A DNA stretch of 64,000 bases from Flavobacterium okayamense (GCF_019702945.1 NZ_AP024749.1:2232001-2296000); one strand, 5' to 3'. Positions 8,238 to 18,042 are shown, counted from the first letter of the stretch. Notes: generated from the sequence alone by a model not told the origin. A program made the numbers and translations.

Positions 8238-10262
8238 ATGAAATTATTTTTACCCTTTTTTATATTTCTTTTTTTTATAAAAATTAACGCACAACAAGCG
8301 TTCTGTGATAAACTAGAAAGAGTAAATTCACTATTGAAAGAAAATCATTACTCTGCTAAACCTTTAAATGATAGTTTATCTTATCATGTATTTAATTCCT
8401 TTATTGAAAGCATTTTAGATAGTAGAATATTATTTACAAAAGAAGAGTTTAATGACTTGAAAAAAAATCAGTTTGAATTAGATAATCAAATTAATACTAA
8501 TTCATGTAATTTTATTTTTGATTTTAAATCTAGTTTTCAAAAAAGTTTAAAAAGAACTCTTGGTTTTTATGAAAAATTAGAGAAAGAGAGTTTTACTTAT
8601 GATTCCTCAGAAAATTTAAGCTACAGTAAAAACAAGCCTGAATATCTTTCAAGTGAAAAAGAAATTTTAAATCTTTTAAGAAAAAGAACTAAAATGGATA
8701 TTCTTATTGATATTTCAACCGTAAGCCAAAACAAAGACTCTTTAAAAAAAATTTTTCTTTCAATTGAAAAGGATTTTAAAAAAAGAATTATTGAGCAAAA
8801 AAAATGTATAATTGATTACTATTTAAGCACACCGGAAAATTTTTCAAATGAAATTGAATTATCATTTTTAAAATCTTTTGTAAATTATTTTGACCCCCAT
8901 TCTGATTATTTTTCAGAAAACGAGAAAAATATTTTTATAAATGGTGTAAGTGAAGACAACCTTACATTTGGACTGCATTTTTTATTAAATGATGATAATG
9001 AGTTTTATGTTGCAGAGATTATTCCTGGAAGCCAAGCTTTTAAAACCAAAAAAATTGAAACACAAGATAAACTTTTAAAAATAATTAATAATAAAAATGA
9101 AATTTGGGCAAACTGCTCTAATATAAATCAAATTTTAACTCTATTAAATTCTAAAAATACAAATCAACTTGAATTTCATTTTAAAAAAAATGATGGAACA
9201 ATATATAAAGAAATATTATCAAAAACGAATCTAAAATCCATTGAAAACAAATGTTATAGTTTAATTATTGATAATAATGGTATTAATTATGGATATATAA
9301 ATATTCCAAGTTTTTATACAGATGAAATAGGTTATAATAATTTATCCAATGACTTGTCTATTCAACTCATTAACCTGAGTAAAGAAAATATACAAGGTTT
9401 AATAATTGACTTACAAAATAATGGTGGTGGTAGTATTTATGAAGCTGTTAAAGTTTCAGGAATGTTTATCGATATTGGCCCTTTAGCTTTAATGACCACT
9501 AAAGAAAATAAAAATGAAATTTTGAGAGATTTCAATAGAGGTACTAATTATAAAGGCCCAATTGTTATTTTACAAAATAATCGTTCTGCATCAGCTAGTG
9601 AATTTTTTGCAAATGCTATACAAGATTATAAGAGAGGGATAATCATTGGCCAGCCAAGTTTTGGAAAAGCTTCAATGCAAGAAATTTTTCCTCTTTTTGA
9701 AAATTCAAAATCAACTGATTATTTAAAAATAACTAAAGAAAAGTTTTATAGAATTACAGGGAAAAGTCATCAAAATATAGGCAACCAACCAGATATATAT
9801 ATACCATCTATTCTAGACAATTATTCCAAAACCGAAAAAGACCTTCCTTTTGCATTTTTAAATGATGAAATTAATTCTTCAGTAAGATATCAAGTTTGGT
9901 ATAAAAATTATCAAAAAGGTATAGAAAATAGCTCAAAAAGATTAGAAAATAATACCTATGTAGATAGAATCAATAATTTTAAAAAAATTGTTGACAAAAT
10001 TTACAATTTTGATGATAAAAAAATAATACTTGATTTTAATAATGTTTTCGACTATATTCATAATAACGATAGCTTTTATAAAGAAGTAGAAGATTTTGAG
10101 AAAACTGAATATTTAAGTAAAATTAGAATCACTTTTGAAGATCATGATAAATTTAAGAATGATGAAATGATTTTATCTATTTTTGATGAAAGAATTAATA
10201 AACTTAAAACTAACTACCTTTTATTTGAAGCAGCAAATATTTTATACGACTTAAACAATTAA
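8238..10262 (+). CDS. Secreted S41 (C-terminal processing/Prc-type) protease, divergent
   Basis: The 674-residue exported protein has a signal peptide (about 1-18), an N-terminal helical region like that of tail-specific protease Prc, a PDZ-like segment (about 230-300) and the S41 catalytic core. The catalytic Ser is S452 in RSASASEFFANAIQDY and the Lys is K477 in GQPSFGKAS; the 25-residue separation equals that of E. coli Prc. A C-terminal DUF3340-like helical tail follows. It is markedly rich in Lys, Asn and A/T homopolymer runs, so it is probably a diverged paralogue rather than the housekeeping copy. The next gene starts three bases after its stop, which points to a shared mRNA and job. 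Confidence 0.85.
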   Translation: MKLFLPFFIFLFFIKINAQQAFCDKLERVNSLLKENHYSAKPLNDSLSYHVFNSFIESILDSRILFTKEEFNDLKKNQFELDNQINTNSCNFIFDFKSSFQKSLKRTLGFYEKLEKESFTYDSSENLSYSKNKPEYLSSEKEILNLLRKRTKMDILIDISTVSQNKDSLKKIFLSIEKDFKKRIIEQKKCIIDYYLSTPENFSNEIELSFLKSFVNYFDPHSDYFSENEKNIFINGVSEDNLTFGLHFLLNDDNEFYVAEIIPGSQAFKTKKIETQDKLLKIINNKNEIWANCSNINQILTLLNSKNTNQLEFHFKKNDGTIYKEILSKTNLKSIENKCYSLIIDNNGINYGYINIPSFYTDEIGYNNLSNDLSIQLINLSKENIQGLIIDLQNNGGGSIYEAVKVSGMFIDIGPLALMTTKENKNEILRDFNRGTNYKGPIVILQNNRSASASEFFANAIQDYKRGIIIGQPSFGKASMQEIFPLFENSKSTDYLKITKEKFYRITGKSHQNIGNQPDIYIPSILDNYSKTEKDLPFAFLNDEINSSVRYQVWYKNYQKGIENSSKRLENNTYVDRINNFKKIVDKIYNFDDKKIILDFNNVFDYIHNNDSFYKEVEDFEKTEYLSKIRITFEDHDKFKNDEMILSIFDERINKLKTNYLLFEAANILYDLNN

Positions 10263-10265
10263 TTT

Positions 10266-11309
10266 ATGAAAAAACTAATTACTATTTCTTTATTATTACT
10301 TTCAACTACAATTAAAATTAACGCTCAAGAATTCAAAACTGCAGTTGACTATTTATCTTATGTTAATAATATTGAAGAGCCAATTTCTAAAGAAACTTGG
10401 AAATATACTAAAACCATTGCCCATTCAAAAAGTGCAAAGAGAATTGAAAACGTTAGAAAATCATTAATTAAAACGATACAAAACGCAAAATCAAATCTTG
10501 AAAAAAACAAAAAAGGTTTTAATGGAGATTTAGAGTTTCATCAAAAAGTTATTAGCTATTTAGAATTTTCAGAATTAATGATTTCAGAAGAATATGCTAA
10601 AATTGTAGACATGCAAGAAATTGCTGAGCAATCATATGATTACATGGAAGCTTATATTTTAACTAGAGAAAAAGTTAATGAAAGAATTAAACAAGAACAT
10701 GACAATTTAATAGAAAGTCAAAAAGAATTTGCAAAAAAATATAAAGTAAATTTGGTTGAAAGTGACGATTCTTCAAAATTTAAAAAGAATATGGAAATTT
10801 CTGGAGAAGTTTTTAAATATCAAAGCAATTTATACTTAATATTTTTTAAGTGTAATTATACTGATATGTTACTTAGTCAATCAATACAAAATAACGATTT
10901 GGCTGCAATTCAACAAAATTCTAATTCATTACAACAGTATGCAGAAGAAGGATTAGAAAAAATAAAACTTTATAAACCATACAAAGGTGATACAGTCCTT
11001 GAAATTGCAACTATTAAAAGTTTAAATAGTTATAAAGATCAAACGGAAAAATACATTCCTCAAATAATTGATTTTTTGACTTACTCTTCAAAATTTGAAG
11101 AAATTAAATCTTCGCTTGAAAGAAAGTCTGAAAAAGACAGAACTAAAGAAGATGTTGATCTTTACAACAAAATGGTTAAAGAAGTTAACAAAAAAATTAA
11201 CGACTACAACAAATTAAACAGCGAAAATGTTAGCTCTAAAAACAAGCAAATCGCTGAATGGAATGTTGCCTCAGAAAAATATATTTCAAGACATGTTCCT
11301 AATGATTAA
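10266..11309 (+). CDS. Secreted alpha-helical protein of unknown function, coupled to S41 protease
   Basis: The 347-residue product has a signal peptide (MKKLITISLLLLSTTIKINA, cut at about residue 20) and no lipobox. The mature part is almost wholly helical and charged, with many Glu/Lys heptads, two central hydrophobic stretches (LYLIFFKCNYTDMLLSQS is the clearest) and a coiled-coil-like C-terminus ending ISRHVPND. I do not recognise a family. Because it starts three bases after the S41 protease stop, I infer that it is a substrate, adaptor or inhibitor of that protease, but nothing in the sequence proves this. Confidence 0.6.
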   Translation: MKKLITISLLLLSTTIKINAQEFKTAVDYLSYVNNIEEPISKETWKYTKTIAHSKSAKRIENVRKSLIKTIQNAKSNLEKNKKGFNGDLEFHQKVISYLEFSELMISEEYAKIVDMQEIAEQSYDYMEAYILTREKVNERIKQEHDNLIESQKEFAKKYKVNLVESDDSSKFKKNMEISGEVFKYQSNLYLIFFKCNYTDMLLSQSIQNNDLAAIQQNSNSLQQYAEEGLEKIKLYKPYKGDTVLEIATIKSLNSYKDQTEKYIPQIIDFLTYSSKFEEIKSSLERKSEKDRTKEDVDLYNKMVKEVNKKINDYNKLNSENVSSKNKQIAEWNVASEKYISRHVPND

Positions 11310-11333
11310 TTTAGGAAGTTTTTAAAAATATCA

Positions 11334-11341
11334 TATTTTTG
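11334..11341 (+). promoter_or_regulatory. Candidate -7 box for the YebC-family gene
   Basis: TATTTTTG fits TAnnTTTG and lies 36 bases before the ATG at 11378. Confidence 0.45.
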
Positions 11342-11377
11342 CATCCATTAATAAAAACAATAAAACCATAAATAGAA

Positions 11378-12091
11378 ATGGGAAGAGCGTTTGAGTTTAG
11401 AAAAGCACGTAAGATGAAACGTTGGTCAGCCATGGCTAAAACGTTTACAAGAATTGGAAAAGATATTGTAATGGCAGTTAAAGAAGGAGGTCCAAATCCT
11501 GAAACTAACTCAAGACTAAGAGCTGTTATTCAAAATGCGAAAGCTGCCAACATGCCAAAGGATAATGTTGAGAGAGCTATTAAAAAAGCATCTGATAAAG
11601 ATACGGCTAATTTTAAAGAAGTTTTATTTGAAGGATATGCACCTCACGGTATTGCAATTTTAATTGAAACTGCTACTGACAATAATAACAGAACTGTTGC
11701 AAATATTAGAAGTTATTTTAATAAATGTAATGGCACTATGGGAACTCAAGGTTCTGTAGAATTTATGTTTGACCATACTTGTAATTTCAGAATTCCTGCT
11801 GAAGGCTTAGATGTTGAAGAACTTGAATTAGAAATGATTGATTTTGGTGTGGAAGAAATTTTCGCTGACGAAGACGGAATTGTAATGTATGCACCTTTTG
11901 AAAGCTTTGGAACGATTCAAAAAGAATTAGAAAATCGAAATATGGAAATTTTATCTTCAGGTTTTGATAGAATACCTCAAGTGACTAAAGAATTAACTGC
12001 TGACCAAGTAGCTGATGTTGAAAAATTATTAGAAAAAATTGAAGAAGATGATGATGTAATGAATGTTTTCCATAACATGCAAGAATCATAA
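11378..12091 (+). CDS. YebC/PmpR (TACO1) family protein
   Basis: The 237-residue protein spans the whole YebC/TACO1 family. It has the N-terminal basic segment (FEFRKARKMKRWSAMAKTFT), the helix with GGPNPETNSRLRAVIQNAKA and NMPKDNVERAIKKA, and the central GYAPHGIAILIETATDNNNR followed by GTQGSVEFMF. Members act as transcription regulators in some bacteria and as translation factors that relieve proline-rich stalling in others; which applies here cannot be told. It is transcribed alone between its own promoter and a strong terminator. Confidence 0.9.
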   Translation: MGRAFEFRKARKMKRWSAMAKTFTRIGKDIVMAVKEGGPNPETNSRLRAVIQNAKAANMPKDNVERAIKKASDKDTANFKEVLFEGYAPHGIAILIETATDNNNRTVANIRSYFNKCNGTMGTQGSVEFMFDHTCNFRIPAEGLDVEELELEMIDFGVEEIFADEDGIVMYAPFESFGTIQKELENRNMEILSSGFDRIPQVTKELTADQVADVEKLLEKIEEDDDVMNVFHNMQES

Positions 12092-12110
12092 TCATTTCAA
12101 GATATAAAAT

Positions 12111-12140
12111 AAAAAAGCTCCAAATAATGGAGCTTTTTTT
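12111..12140. terminator. Bidirectional terminator between the yebC-type and cysteine synthase genes
   Basis: AAAAAAGCTCCA pairs with TGGAGCTTTTTT across a five-base loop, so it serves both converging genes. Confidence 0.85.
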
Positions 12141-12159
12141 ATGTCAGTAAATAAACATA

Positions 12160-13200
12160 TTATTTAATAATTTCAATTTTTTGAGCTTCTTCAACATTAA
12201 TACTGTCAAAGAATCCTTGATCACTCATCCATTCATCACTATAGATTTTACTCATATAACGAGAACCATGATCAGGAAAAATAATTACAACATTACTTTC
12301 AGCGGTAAATTCTCCTTCTTCAGCATATTGCTTTGTAGCTTGAAATGCTGCACCTGAAGTATAACCAACGAATAAACCTTCTGTTTTTGCTATATCTCTT
12401 GCTGCATGTGCACTATCTTCATCATTTACTTTGATAAACTTATCAATAATATCAAAATCAGTAGCTGTTGGAATTAAATTCTTACCTAGACCTTCAATTC
12501 TGTATGGAAAAATTTCATTGCTATCAAACTCTTTAGTTTCGTGATATTTCTTCAATACAGAACCAAAAGCATCAACTCCTAAAATTTTAATATTAGGGTT
12601 CATTTCTTTTAAAAACTTAGCAGTACCAGAAATTGTTCCACCAGTTCCACTACAAGCAACCAAATGAGTGATTTTTCCGTTAGTTTGTTCCCAAATTTCT
12701 GGACCTGTAGTTTTGTAATGAGCCTCAATATTTAACTCGTTAAAATATTGATTAATATATACAGAACCTTTAGTTTCTTCATGAAGTCTTTTAGCAACAT
12801 TGTAATATGAACGTTCGTCATCTGCCGAAACGTGAGCGGGACAAACATAAACTTTTGCGCCCATTGCTCTTAACATATCTATTTTATCTTTTGAAGATTT
12901 TGAACTAACCGCTAAAATACAATCGTAACCCTTAATAATACTTACCATTGCAAGACTAAAACCAGTATTACCTGAAGTTGTTTCGATAATTGTATCACCT
13001 GGTTTTAAAATTCCTCTTCTTTCGGCTTCTTCAATAATATATAAAGCTATTCTATCTTTAGTAGAATGTCCTGGATTAAAAGCTTCAACTTTAGCATAAA
13101 AATTACCTTGCATATTTTCGGTAATTTTAGATAGTTTTAAAATTGGAGTATTACCAATTAATTCCAGTACATTGTTATAGGCTTTTATTTCTTCTTTCAT
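12160..13200 (-). CDS. PLP-dependent cysteine synthase/cystathionine beta-synthase family enzyme
   Basis: The 346-residue fold-type II PLP enzyme has the internal aldimine Lys at K48 ([11 protein letters not shown]), the substrate loop [11 protein letters not shown], and the PLP phosphate loop [11 protein letters not shown]. No regulatory CBS domains follow the catalytic domain. The family includes O-acetylserine sulfhydrylases and cystathionine beta-synthases; sequence alone does not separate them, and no partner gene of either pathway lies next to it. Upstream at 13259-13266 a CAAATTTA (TAAATTTG on the minus strand) is a possible -7 box. Confidence 0.85.
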   Translation of the reverse strand: MKEEIKAYNNVLELIGNTPILKLSKITENMQGNFYAKVEAFNPGHSTKDRIALYIIEEAERRGILKPGDTIIETTSGNTGFSLAMVSIIKGYDCILAVSSKSSKDKIDMLRAMGAKVYVCPAHVSADDERSYYNVAKRLHEETKGSVYINQYFNELNIEAHYKTTGPEIWEQTNGKITHLVACSGTGGTISGTAKFLKEMNPNIKILGVDAFGSVLKKYHETKEFDSNEIFPYRIEGLGKNLIPTATDFDIIDKFIKVNDEDSAHAARDIAKTEGLFVGYTSGAAFQATKQYAEEGEFTAESNVVIIFPDHGSRYMSKIYSDEWMSDQGFFDSINVEEAQKIEIIK

Positions 13201-13281
13201 AAAATCTATATTAATTTGCGAAGTGTTTAAACAATTTTTTTAAAACACCAAAACCTTGCAAATTTAACAAAAAAAGTTAAA

Positions 13282-15414
13282 CTATTCCTTAATTTTTTCT
13301 AAATCTAATAAAAAGGCAAATTCTTTCGCAACTTCTTTTAATGCTTCAAATCTACCTGATGCGCCACCATGTCCTGCATCCATATTAGTATCAAGGAATA
13401 ACAGATTATTATCAGTTTTTAACTCCCTTAATTTAGCAACCCATTTTGCAGGTTCCCAATATTGAACTTGTGAATCGTGAAGTCCTGTGGAAACATACAT
13501 ATTTGGATAATTTTGTGATTTTACATTGTCATATGGCGAATATGAAAGCATGTAATCATAATATTCTTTTTGATTAGGATTTCCCCATTCATCATATTCA
13601 CCAGTTGTTAATGGAATAGAATCATCTAACATTGTAGTTACTACATCAACAAAAGGAACTTGAGCAATAACACCATTATAGATTTCAGGATTCATATTAA
13701 CAATTGCTCCCATTAATAAACCTCCAGCAGAGCCTCCTTCAGCATATAAATGATCTTTTGAAGTGTAGCCTTCTTTTATCAAAAACTTCGAACAGTCAAT
13801 AAAATCGGTAAAAGTGTTAATCTTTTTCAAAAGTTTTCCATCTTCATACCATTGGCGTCCAAGATCTTCTCCTCCTCTAATATGTGCTATTACAAAAATA
13901 AATCCTCTATCTAGTAAACTTAATCGCGTAGTTGAAAACCAAGGATCCATAGACGAACCATAAGAACCATAAGCGTATTGTAATAATGGATTATTTCCAT
14001 CCAACTTAATTCCTTTTCTATACACCATGGAGATTGGAACTTTAGTTCCATCATTAGCTGTTGCCCAAACACGCTTTTCTTCGTAGTTATCTTTATTGAA
14101 CTTTCCACCTAAAACTTCTTGTTCCTTTAAAACTGTTTTTCCTTTAGTTTTCATGTTAAAATCAATAACCGAAGAAGGTGTTTTTAACGATTGATAACCA
14201 AAACGAAGAATGTCCGTATCAAAATCAGGATTTGTAGTTGTATACGCTGTGTAGGTTTCGCTTTCAAAAGGTAAATAATAAGCCTCTCCTCCATTCCATG
14301 GACGAATTTGAATTTTATTCAATCCGTTTGAACGCTCTTCAACTACTAAATAATCTTTAAAAATATCAATTCCCTCTAATAATACATCACCTCTGTGTGG
14401 AATTAAATCTATCCAATTTTCTGATGAAGTTTTAGTTTCTGGAGTTTTCATCAATTTAAAATTAGTAGCTTTATCTTTATTGGTCAACACATAAAAACTA
14501 TCACCATAATGAGAAATAGAATATTCTAAACCTCGTTCTCTTTTCGAGAAAATTCTAAAATTACCTGTTGGATTATTAGCTTCTAAAATTTGGAACTCAG
14601 AAGTCATCGTACTCGTAGATCCAATTACTAAATATTTTTTTGATTTTTCTTTGTAAACAAAAGTGTAAAAAGTATCGTCTTTTTCATGAAAAACTAAGGC
14701 GTCACTTTTAACATCTGAATTCAATTCATGTCTATAAATTTTATCAGAACGTAATGTTTGCGGATCTTTTTTAGTATAAAAGAAAGTTTTGTTATCACTT
14801 GCCCAAGAGGTTCCACCCGTTGCATTCTCTATTTTCTCAGGAAGAATTTCGCCTGTTACTAAATTTTTAACTTGAATTGTATATTGACGACGAGAAACCG
14901 TATCGACACCAAAAGTAACCCAATTATTATCCTCACTTACAGAAATTCCGTTTAAGTTGAAATACGAATGACCTTTTGCCATTTCATTACAATCGAACAT
15001 AATTTCTTCAGCAGCATCTAAGTTTCCTTTCTTTCTCGAATAAATTGGATAATCTTTTCCTTTTTCATATCGAGTTATGTAATAATAACCATTGTAAAAA
15101 TAAGGAACAGATTCGTCATCTTCTTTAATCCTCGACTTCATTTCTTCAAATAAATCTTTTTGAAGTTGCTCAGTATGAGCCGTCATCTTTTTATAATAAT
15201 CATTTTCTGCATTTAAGTATGCAATAACTTCTAGATTTTCTCTATCATTTAACCAATAATAATCGTCATTTCTAACATGTCCATGCTTTTCTAATGCATG
15301 AGGAATCTTTTTTGCTATTGGTGGTTGAATCGTATCTTTCATATTCTCTTCTTTATCTTTACAAGCGGTCGCAAAAATAAGAGAAAATGCCATTAAAGAG
15401 GTCATTTTTTTCAT
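13282..15414 (-). CDS. Oligopeptidase B-like S9 prolyl oligopeptidase, predicted lipoprotein
   Basis: The 710-residue protein is an S9A peptidase with an N-terminal beta-propeller (about 60-420) and a C-terminal alpha/beta hydrolase domain. The catalytic Ser is S562 in EGGSAGGLLMG and the catalytic His lies near the end in MDAGHGGASGRF. The family-specific opening DDYYWLNDRENLEVIAYL supports oligopeptidase B, which cuts small peptides after basic residues. Unlike the cytosolic E. coli enzyme it starts with a lipoprotein signal (MKKMTSLMAFSLIFATAC, Cys 18) followed by KDKEEN, so it is probably lipid-anchored in the envelope. Confidence 0.88.
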   Translation of the reverse strand: MKKMTSLMAFSLIFATACKDKEENMKDTIQPPIAKKIPHALEKHGHVRNDDYYWLNDRENLEVIAYLNAENDYYKKMTAHTEQLQKDLFEEMKSRIKEDDESVPYFYNGYYYITRYEKGKDYPIYSRKKGNLDAAEEIMFDCNEMAKGHSYFNLNGISVSEDNNWVTFGVDTVSRRQYTIQVKNLVTGEILPEKIENATGGTSWASDNKTFFYTKKDPQTLRSDKIYRHELNSDVKSDALVFHEKDDTFYTFVYKEKSKKYLVIGSTSTMTSEFQILEANNPTGNFRIFSKRERGLEYSISHYGDSFYVLTNKDKATNFKLMKTPETKTSSENWIDLIPHRGDVLLEGIDIFKDYLVVEERSNGLNKIQIRPWNGGEAYYLPFESETYTAYTTTNPDFDTDILRFGYQSLKTPSSVIDFNMKTKGKTVLKEQEVLGGKFNKDNYEEKRVWATANDGTKVPISMVYRKGIKLDGNNPLLQYAYGSYGSSMDPWFSTTRLSLLDRGFIFVIAHIRGGEDLGRQWYEDGKLLKKINTFTDFIDCSKFLIKEGYTSKDHLYAEGGSAGGLLMGAIVNMNPEIYNGVIAQVPFVDVVTTMLDDSIPLTTGEYDEWGNPNQKEYYDYMLSYSPYDNVKSQNYPNMYVSTGLHDSQVQYWEPAKWVAKLRELKTDNNLLFLDTNMDAGHGGASGRFEALKEVAKEFAFLLDLEKIKE

Positions 15415-15445
15415 GAAGTTAAATTTTATATAACTGCTAATTTAC

Positions 15446-15453
15446 TAATTTTG
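15446..15453 (+). promoter_or_regulatory. Candidate -7 box for the ybaB-type gene
   Basis: TAATTTTG fits TAnnTTTG and lies 25 bases upstream of the ATG at 15479. Confidence 0.5.
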
Positions 15454-15478
15454 TAACTTAAATTTAAAATTTAACATT

Positions 15479-15802
15479 ATGTTTGGAGACTTAATGGGTA
15501 TGATGGGAAAAATCAAAGAAACCCAAGAAAAAGTTGAGGCTACTAAGAAACGCTTAGATACGGTTTTAATTGACGAAAAAAGTAGTGATGGTTTATTAGA
15601 AGTAACTTTAACTGCAAATCGAAAAATAAAAAACATTTCAATATCTGATAACTTATTGCAAGACAAAGAAATGCTCGAAGATTATTTGGTTAACACTTTG
15701 AACAAAGCTATTGAAAGAGCTACAAATGTAAACGAAACGGAATTAGCTGCTGTTGCCAAAGAAGGAATGCCAAATATTCCAGGAATGGATTTATTCAAAT
15801 AA
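15479..15802 (+). CDS. YbaB/EbfC family nucleoid-associated protein
   Basis: The 107-residue protein has the YbaB/EbfC layout: a Met/Gly-rich N-terminus with a long helix ([20 protein letters not shown]), a central beta segment ([18 protein letters not shown]) and a C-terminal helix with LNKAIERA. The family forms dimers that bind DNA and compact the nucleoid. In many bacteria it sits beside dnaX and recR; here it stands alone between oppositely oriented genes. Confidence 0.88.
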   Translation: MFGDLMGMMGKIKETQEKVEATKKRLDTVLIDEKSSDGLLEVTLTANRKIKNISISDNLLQDKEMLEDYLVNTLNKAIERATNVNETELAAVAKEGMPNIPGMDLFK

Positions 15803-15829
15803 AAAAGAGGTTATTAAACCTCTTTTTTA
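15801..15829. terminator. Bidirectional terminator between ybaB and ltaE
   Basis: AAAAAAGAGGTT pairs with AACCTCTTTTTT. It starts inside the ybaB stop codon and ends one base before the ltaE stop. Confidence 0.85.
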
Positions 15830-16849
15830 TTACATTTTCTCTAAAACTTCCAAAACATAATCATGCATTACTTGTCGGTAATCCATATGAGTAACCATTC
15901 TTAATTTTCCTTGCCCCATTGAACTGATTAAAATTCTTTTTTGCTTTAATTTTTCAATAAAAGACTTTTCGTCAATAGTTGGTTGCAATTTAAAAATTAC
16001 AATATTTGTTTCAATTGGTTCAACTTCTTTAACCCAATCCTTTTTAACTAAAACTGAACCTAGTTCTTTTGCTTTTTGATGATCTTTTTCTAAACGCTCA
16101 ATATTATTTTGCATGGCATATAAACCTGCAGCAGCTAAATAACCCGCTTGACGCATATTTCCTCCAAATAATTTACGAATACGCAATGCTTTCTTTATGT
16201 CTTCATTACTTCCTACTAAAACAGAACCAACAGGAGCTCCTAGGCCTTTCGATAAACAAACGGAAATAGTATCAAACATTTCTCCAAACTGCTTCGGTTG
16301 CTGATTTTTAGCTACCATTGCATTCCACAAGCGCGCTCCATCTAAATGATATTTTAATCCGTGTTTATTACAAACTTCTTTTATGACTTTTAATTCTTCA
16401 ATTTCGTAGCAAGCTCCTCCACCTTTATTAGTCGTATTTTCTAAGCTTACTAATCGTGTAATTGGTGCATGGTAAAATTCGGGGTCATTTATAAACTGGG
16501 TAACTTGATTGGCAGTTATTTTTCCTCTGTTTCCATCTACTAAATGACAAGAAACACCACTATTTGCAGCAACTCCTCCACCTTCATATAAAAAAATATG
16601 TGACCATTTATCGCAAATAACTTCATCTCCTGGTTTTGTATGTAAACGAATAGCGGTTTGATTTGCCATTGTTCCACTAGGAAAAAACAAAGCAGCTTCT
16701 TTTCCAAATAATTCAGCAGTATAACGCTCTAGCTCATTAACTGTTGGGTCTTGTTTAAAGACATCATCACCAACTTTTGCGTTAAACATAACATCCAACA
16801 TTTCTTGTGTTGGTTTAGTTACCGTATCACTAATTAAATTTATTTCCAT
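15830..16849 (-). CDS. ltaE: Low-specificity L-threonine aldolase
   Basis: This fold-type I PLP enzyme splits threonine and allo-threonine into glycine and acetaldehyde. The 339 residues include the N-terminal LISDTVTKPTQEML, the GDDVFKQDPTVNELE segment, the PLP-stacking region SGTMANQTAIR, the Asp of HLDGARLWNA and the Schiff-base Lys at K201 in SVCLSKGLGAPVGS. Glycine produced here could feed the glycine cleavage system represented by gcvT at 6318. It is transcribed alone, divergently from prfB. Confidence 0.92.
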   Translation of the reverse strand: MEINLISDTVTKPTQEMLDVMFNAKVGDDVFKQDPTVNELERYTAELFGKEAALFFPSGTMANQTAIRLHTKPGDEVICDKWSHIFLYEGGGVAANSGVSCHLVDGNRGKITANQVTQFINDPEFYHAPITRLVSLENTTNKGGGACYEIEELKVIKEVCNKHGLKYHLDGARLWNAMVAKNQQPKQFGEMFDTISVCLSKGLGAPVGSVLVGSNEDIKKALRIRKLFGGNMRQAGYLAAAGLYAMQNNIERLEKDHQKAKELGSVLVKKDWVKEVEPIETNIVIFKLQPTIDEKSFIEKLKQKRILISSMGQGKLRMVTHMDYRQVMHDYVLEVLEKM

Positions 16850-16868
16850 ATAATCGAAAGGAATATCT

Positions 16869-16876
16869 TACTTTTG
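16869..16876 (+). promoter_or_regulatory. Candidate -7 box for prfB
   Basis: TACTTTTG fits TAnnTTTG, 21 bases before the prfB ATG at 16898. Confidence 0.5.
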
Positions 16877-16897
16877 TGACGTAAAACTACAATTTTT

Positions 16898-17996
16898 ATG
16901 GTAAATACTGAACAAGTAAAGGATATTATTGATCGCCTTGGTGCGTTAAGGAGGTATCTTTGACATCGATAAGAAATTAATCGAAATTACAAACGAAGAA
17001 GAAAAAACATTAGCTCCTGGCTTTTGGGATAAACCAAAAGAAGCCGAAAAATTAGTCCGTGAAATCCGTTCAAAGAAGAAATGGGTAGACGATTATACTA
17101 AAGGAGTAGATATGGTGGAAGAACTCCAAATCATGTTAGATTTCCTAAAAGAAGGAGAAATTTCAGAAGAGGAAGTTGACGAATTATACCATAAAACCAT
17201 TTCTCATATCGAAGATATTGAGTTTCGCAATATGCTTTCCGATGAAGCCGATAGTATGAGTGCTGTATTGCAAATTACTGCGGGTGCTGGTGGAACCGAA
17301 AGTTGTGATTGGGCTTCAATGTTAATGCGTATGTATTTAATGTGGGGCGAAAAACAAGGCTACAAAATTAAAGAATTAAACTTTCAAGAAGGTGATGTTG
17401 CCGGTATTAAAACCGTAACTTTAGAGTTTGAAGGCGATTTTGCTTTTGGTTATTTGAAAGGTGAAAATGGTGTACATCGTTTAGTGCGTATTTCTCCATT
17501 TGATAGCAATGCCAAACGTCATACATCATTCGTGTCAGTTTATGTTTACCCATTAGTTGATGATACTATCGAAATCGTGGTAAATCCTTCTGATATTGAA
17601 ATTACAACTGCTCGTTCAAGTGGTGCTGGTGGACAAAATGTTAATAAAGTGGAAACCAAAGTACAATTGGTTCACAAACCAACAGGAATTCAAATTCAAT
17701 GTTCTGAAACGCGTTCGCAACACGATAACCGTGAAAGAGCGATGCAAATGTTAAAGTCGCAATTATATGAAATTGAGATGAAAAAACGTTTGGAACAACG
17801 TGCTGATATCGAAGCCGGAAAAATGAAAATCGAATGGGGTTCGCAAATTCGTAATTATGTCATGCATCCTTATAAATTGGTAAAAGATGTTAGATCAGGT
17901 TATGAAAGTAGCGATGTTGATGCCGTAATGAACGGAGAAATTGATGAATTCTTAAAAGCTTATCTGATGATGATGGGACAAAAAGAGGAAGAATAA
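16898..17996 (+). CDS. prfB: Peptide chain release factor 2, with programmed +1 frameshift
   Basis: RF2 ends translation at UGA and UAA. Translation starts at 16898 and runs 21 codons to an in-frame TGA (16961-16963); a +1 shift at CTT-T joins it to the long frame beginning with the GAC codon at 16962, for 365 residues in total, the same length as E. coli RF2. The shift site AGGAGGTATCTTTGAC has the internal Shine-Dalgarno-like AGGAGG, the CTT slip codon and the weak TGA-C stop, so low RF2 favours the shift and makes more RF2. The stop-codon recognition motif SPF ([11 protein letters not shown]) and the catalytic GGQ ([15 protein letters not shown]) are intact. Confidence 0.96.
16949..16964 (+). 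promoter_or_regulatory. RF2 programmed frameshift signal
   Basis: AGGAGGTATCTTTGAC contains the anti-SD-pairing stretch, three bases of spacing, the slippery CTT codon, the TGA stop and a following C that weakens termination. This is the autoregulatory element known from prfB of many bacteria. Confidence 0.95.
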
Positions 17997-18011
17997 AAAT
18001 TAAAAATAGTT

Positions 18012-18042
18012 AAAAATCCAAACTTCAAGTTTGGATTTTTTT
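18012..18042 (+). terminator. Terminator of prfB
   Basis: AAATCCAAACTT pairs with AAGTTTGGATTT around a very short centre, followed by a run of T. Confidence 0.8.

Noticed and set aside
8238..11309. A horizontally acquired island
   Set aside because: No integrase, repeats or tRNA flank it, and housekeeping genes adjoin both sides; high A+T alone is not enough.
17112..17996. prfB annotated from the first ATG of the long frame (294 residues)
   Set aside because: The frame is open upstream with conserved RF2 sequence back to the +1 shift site; the true start is 16898.
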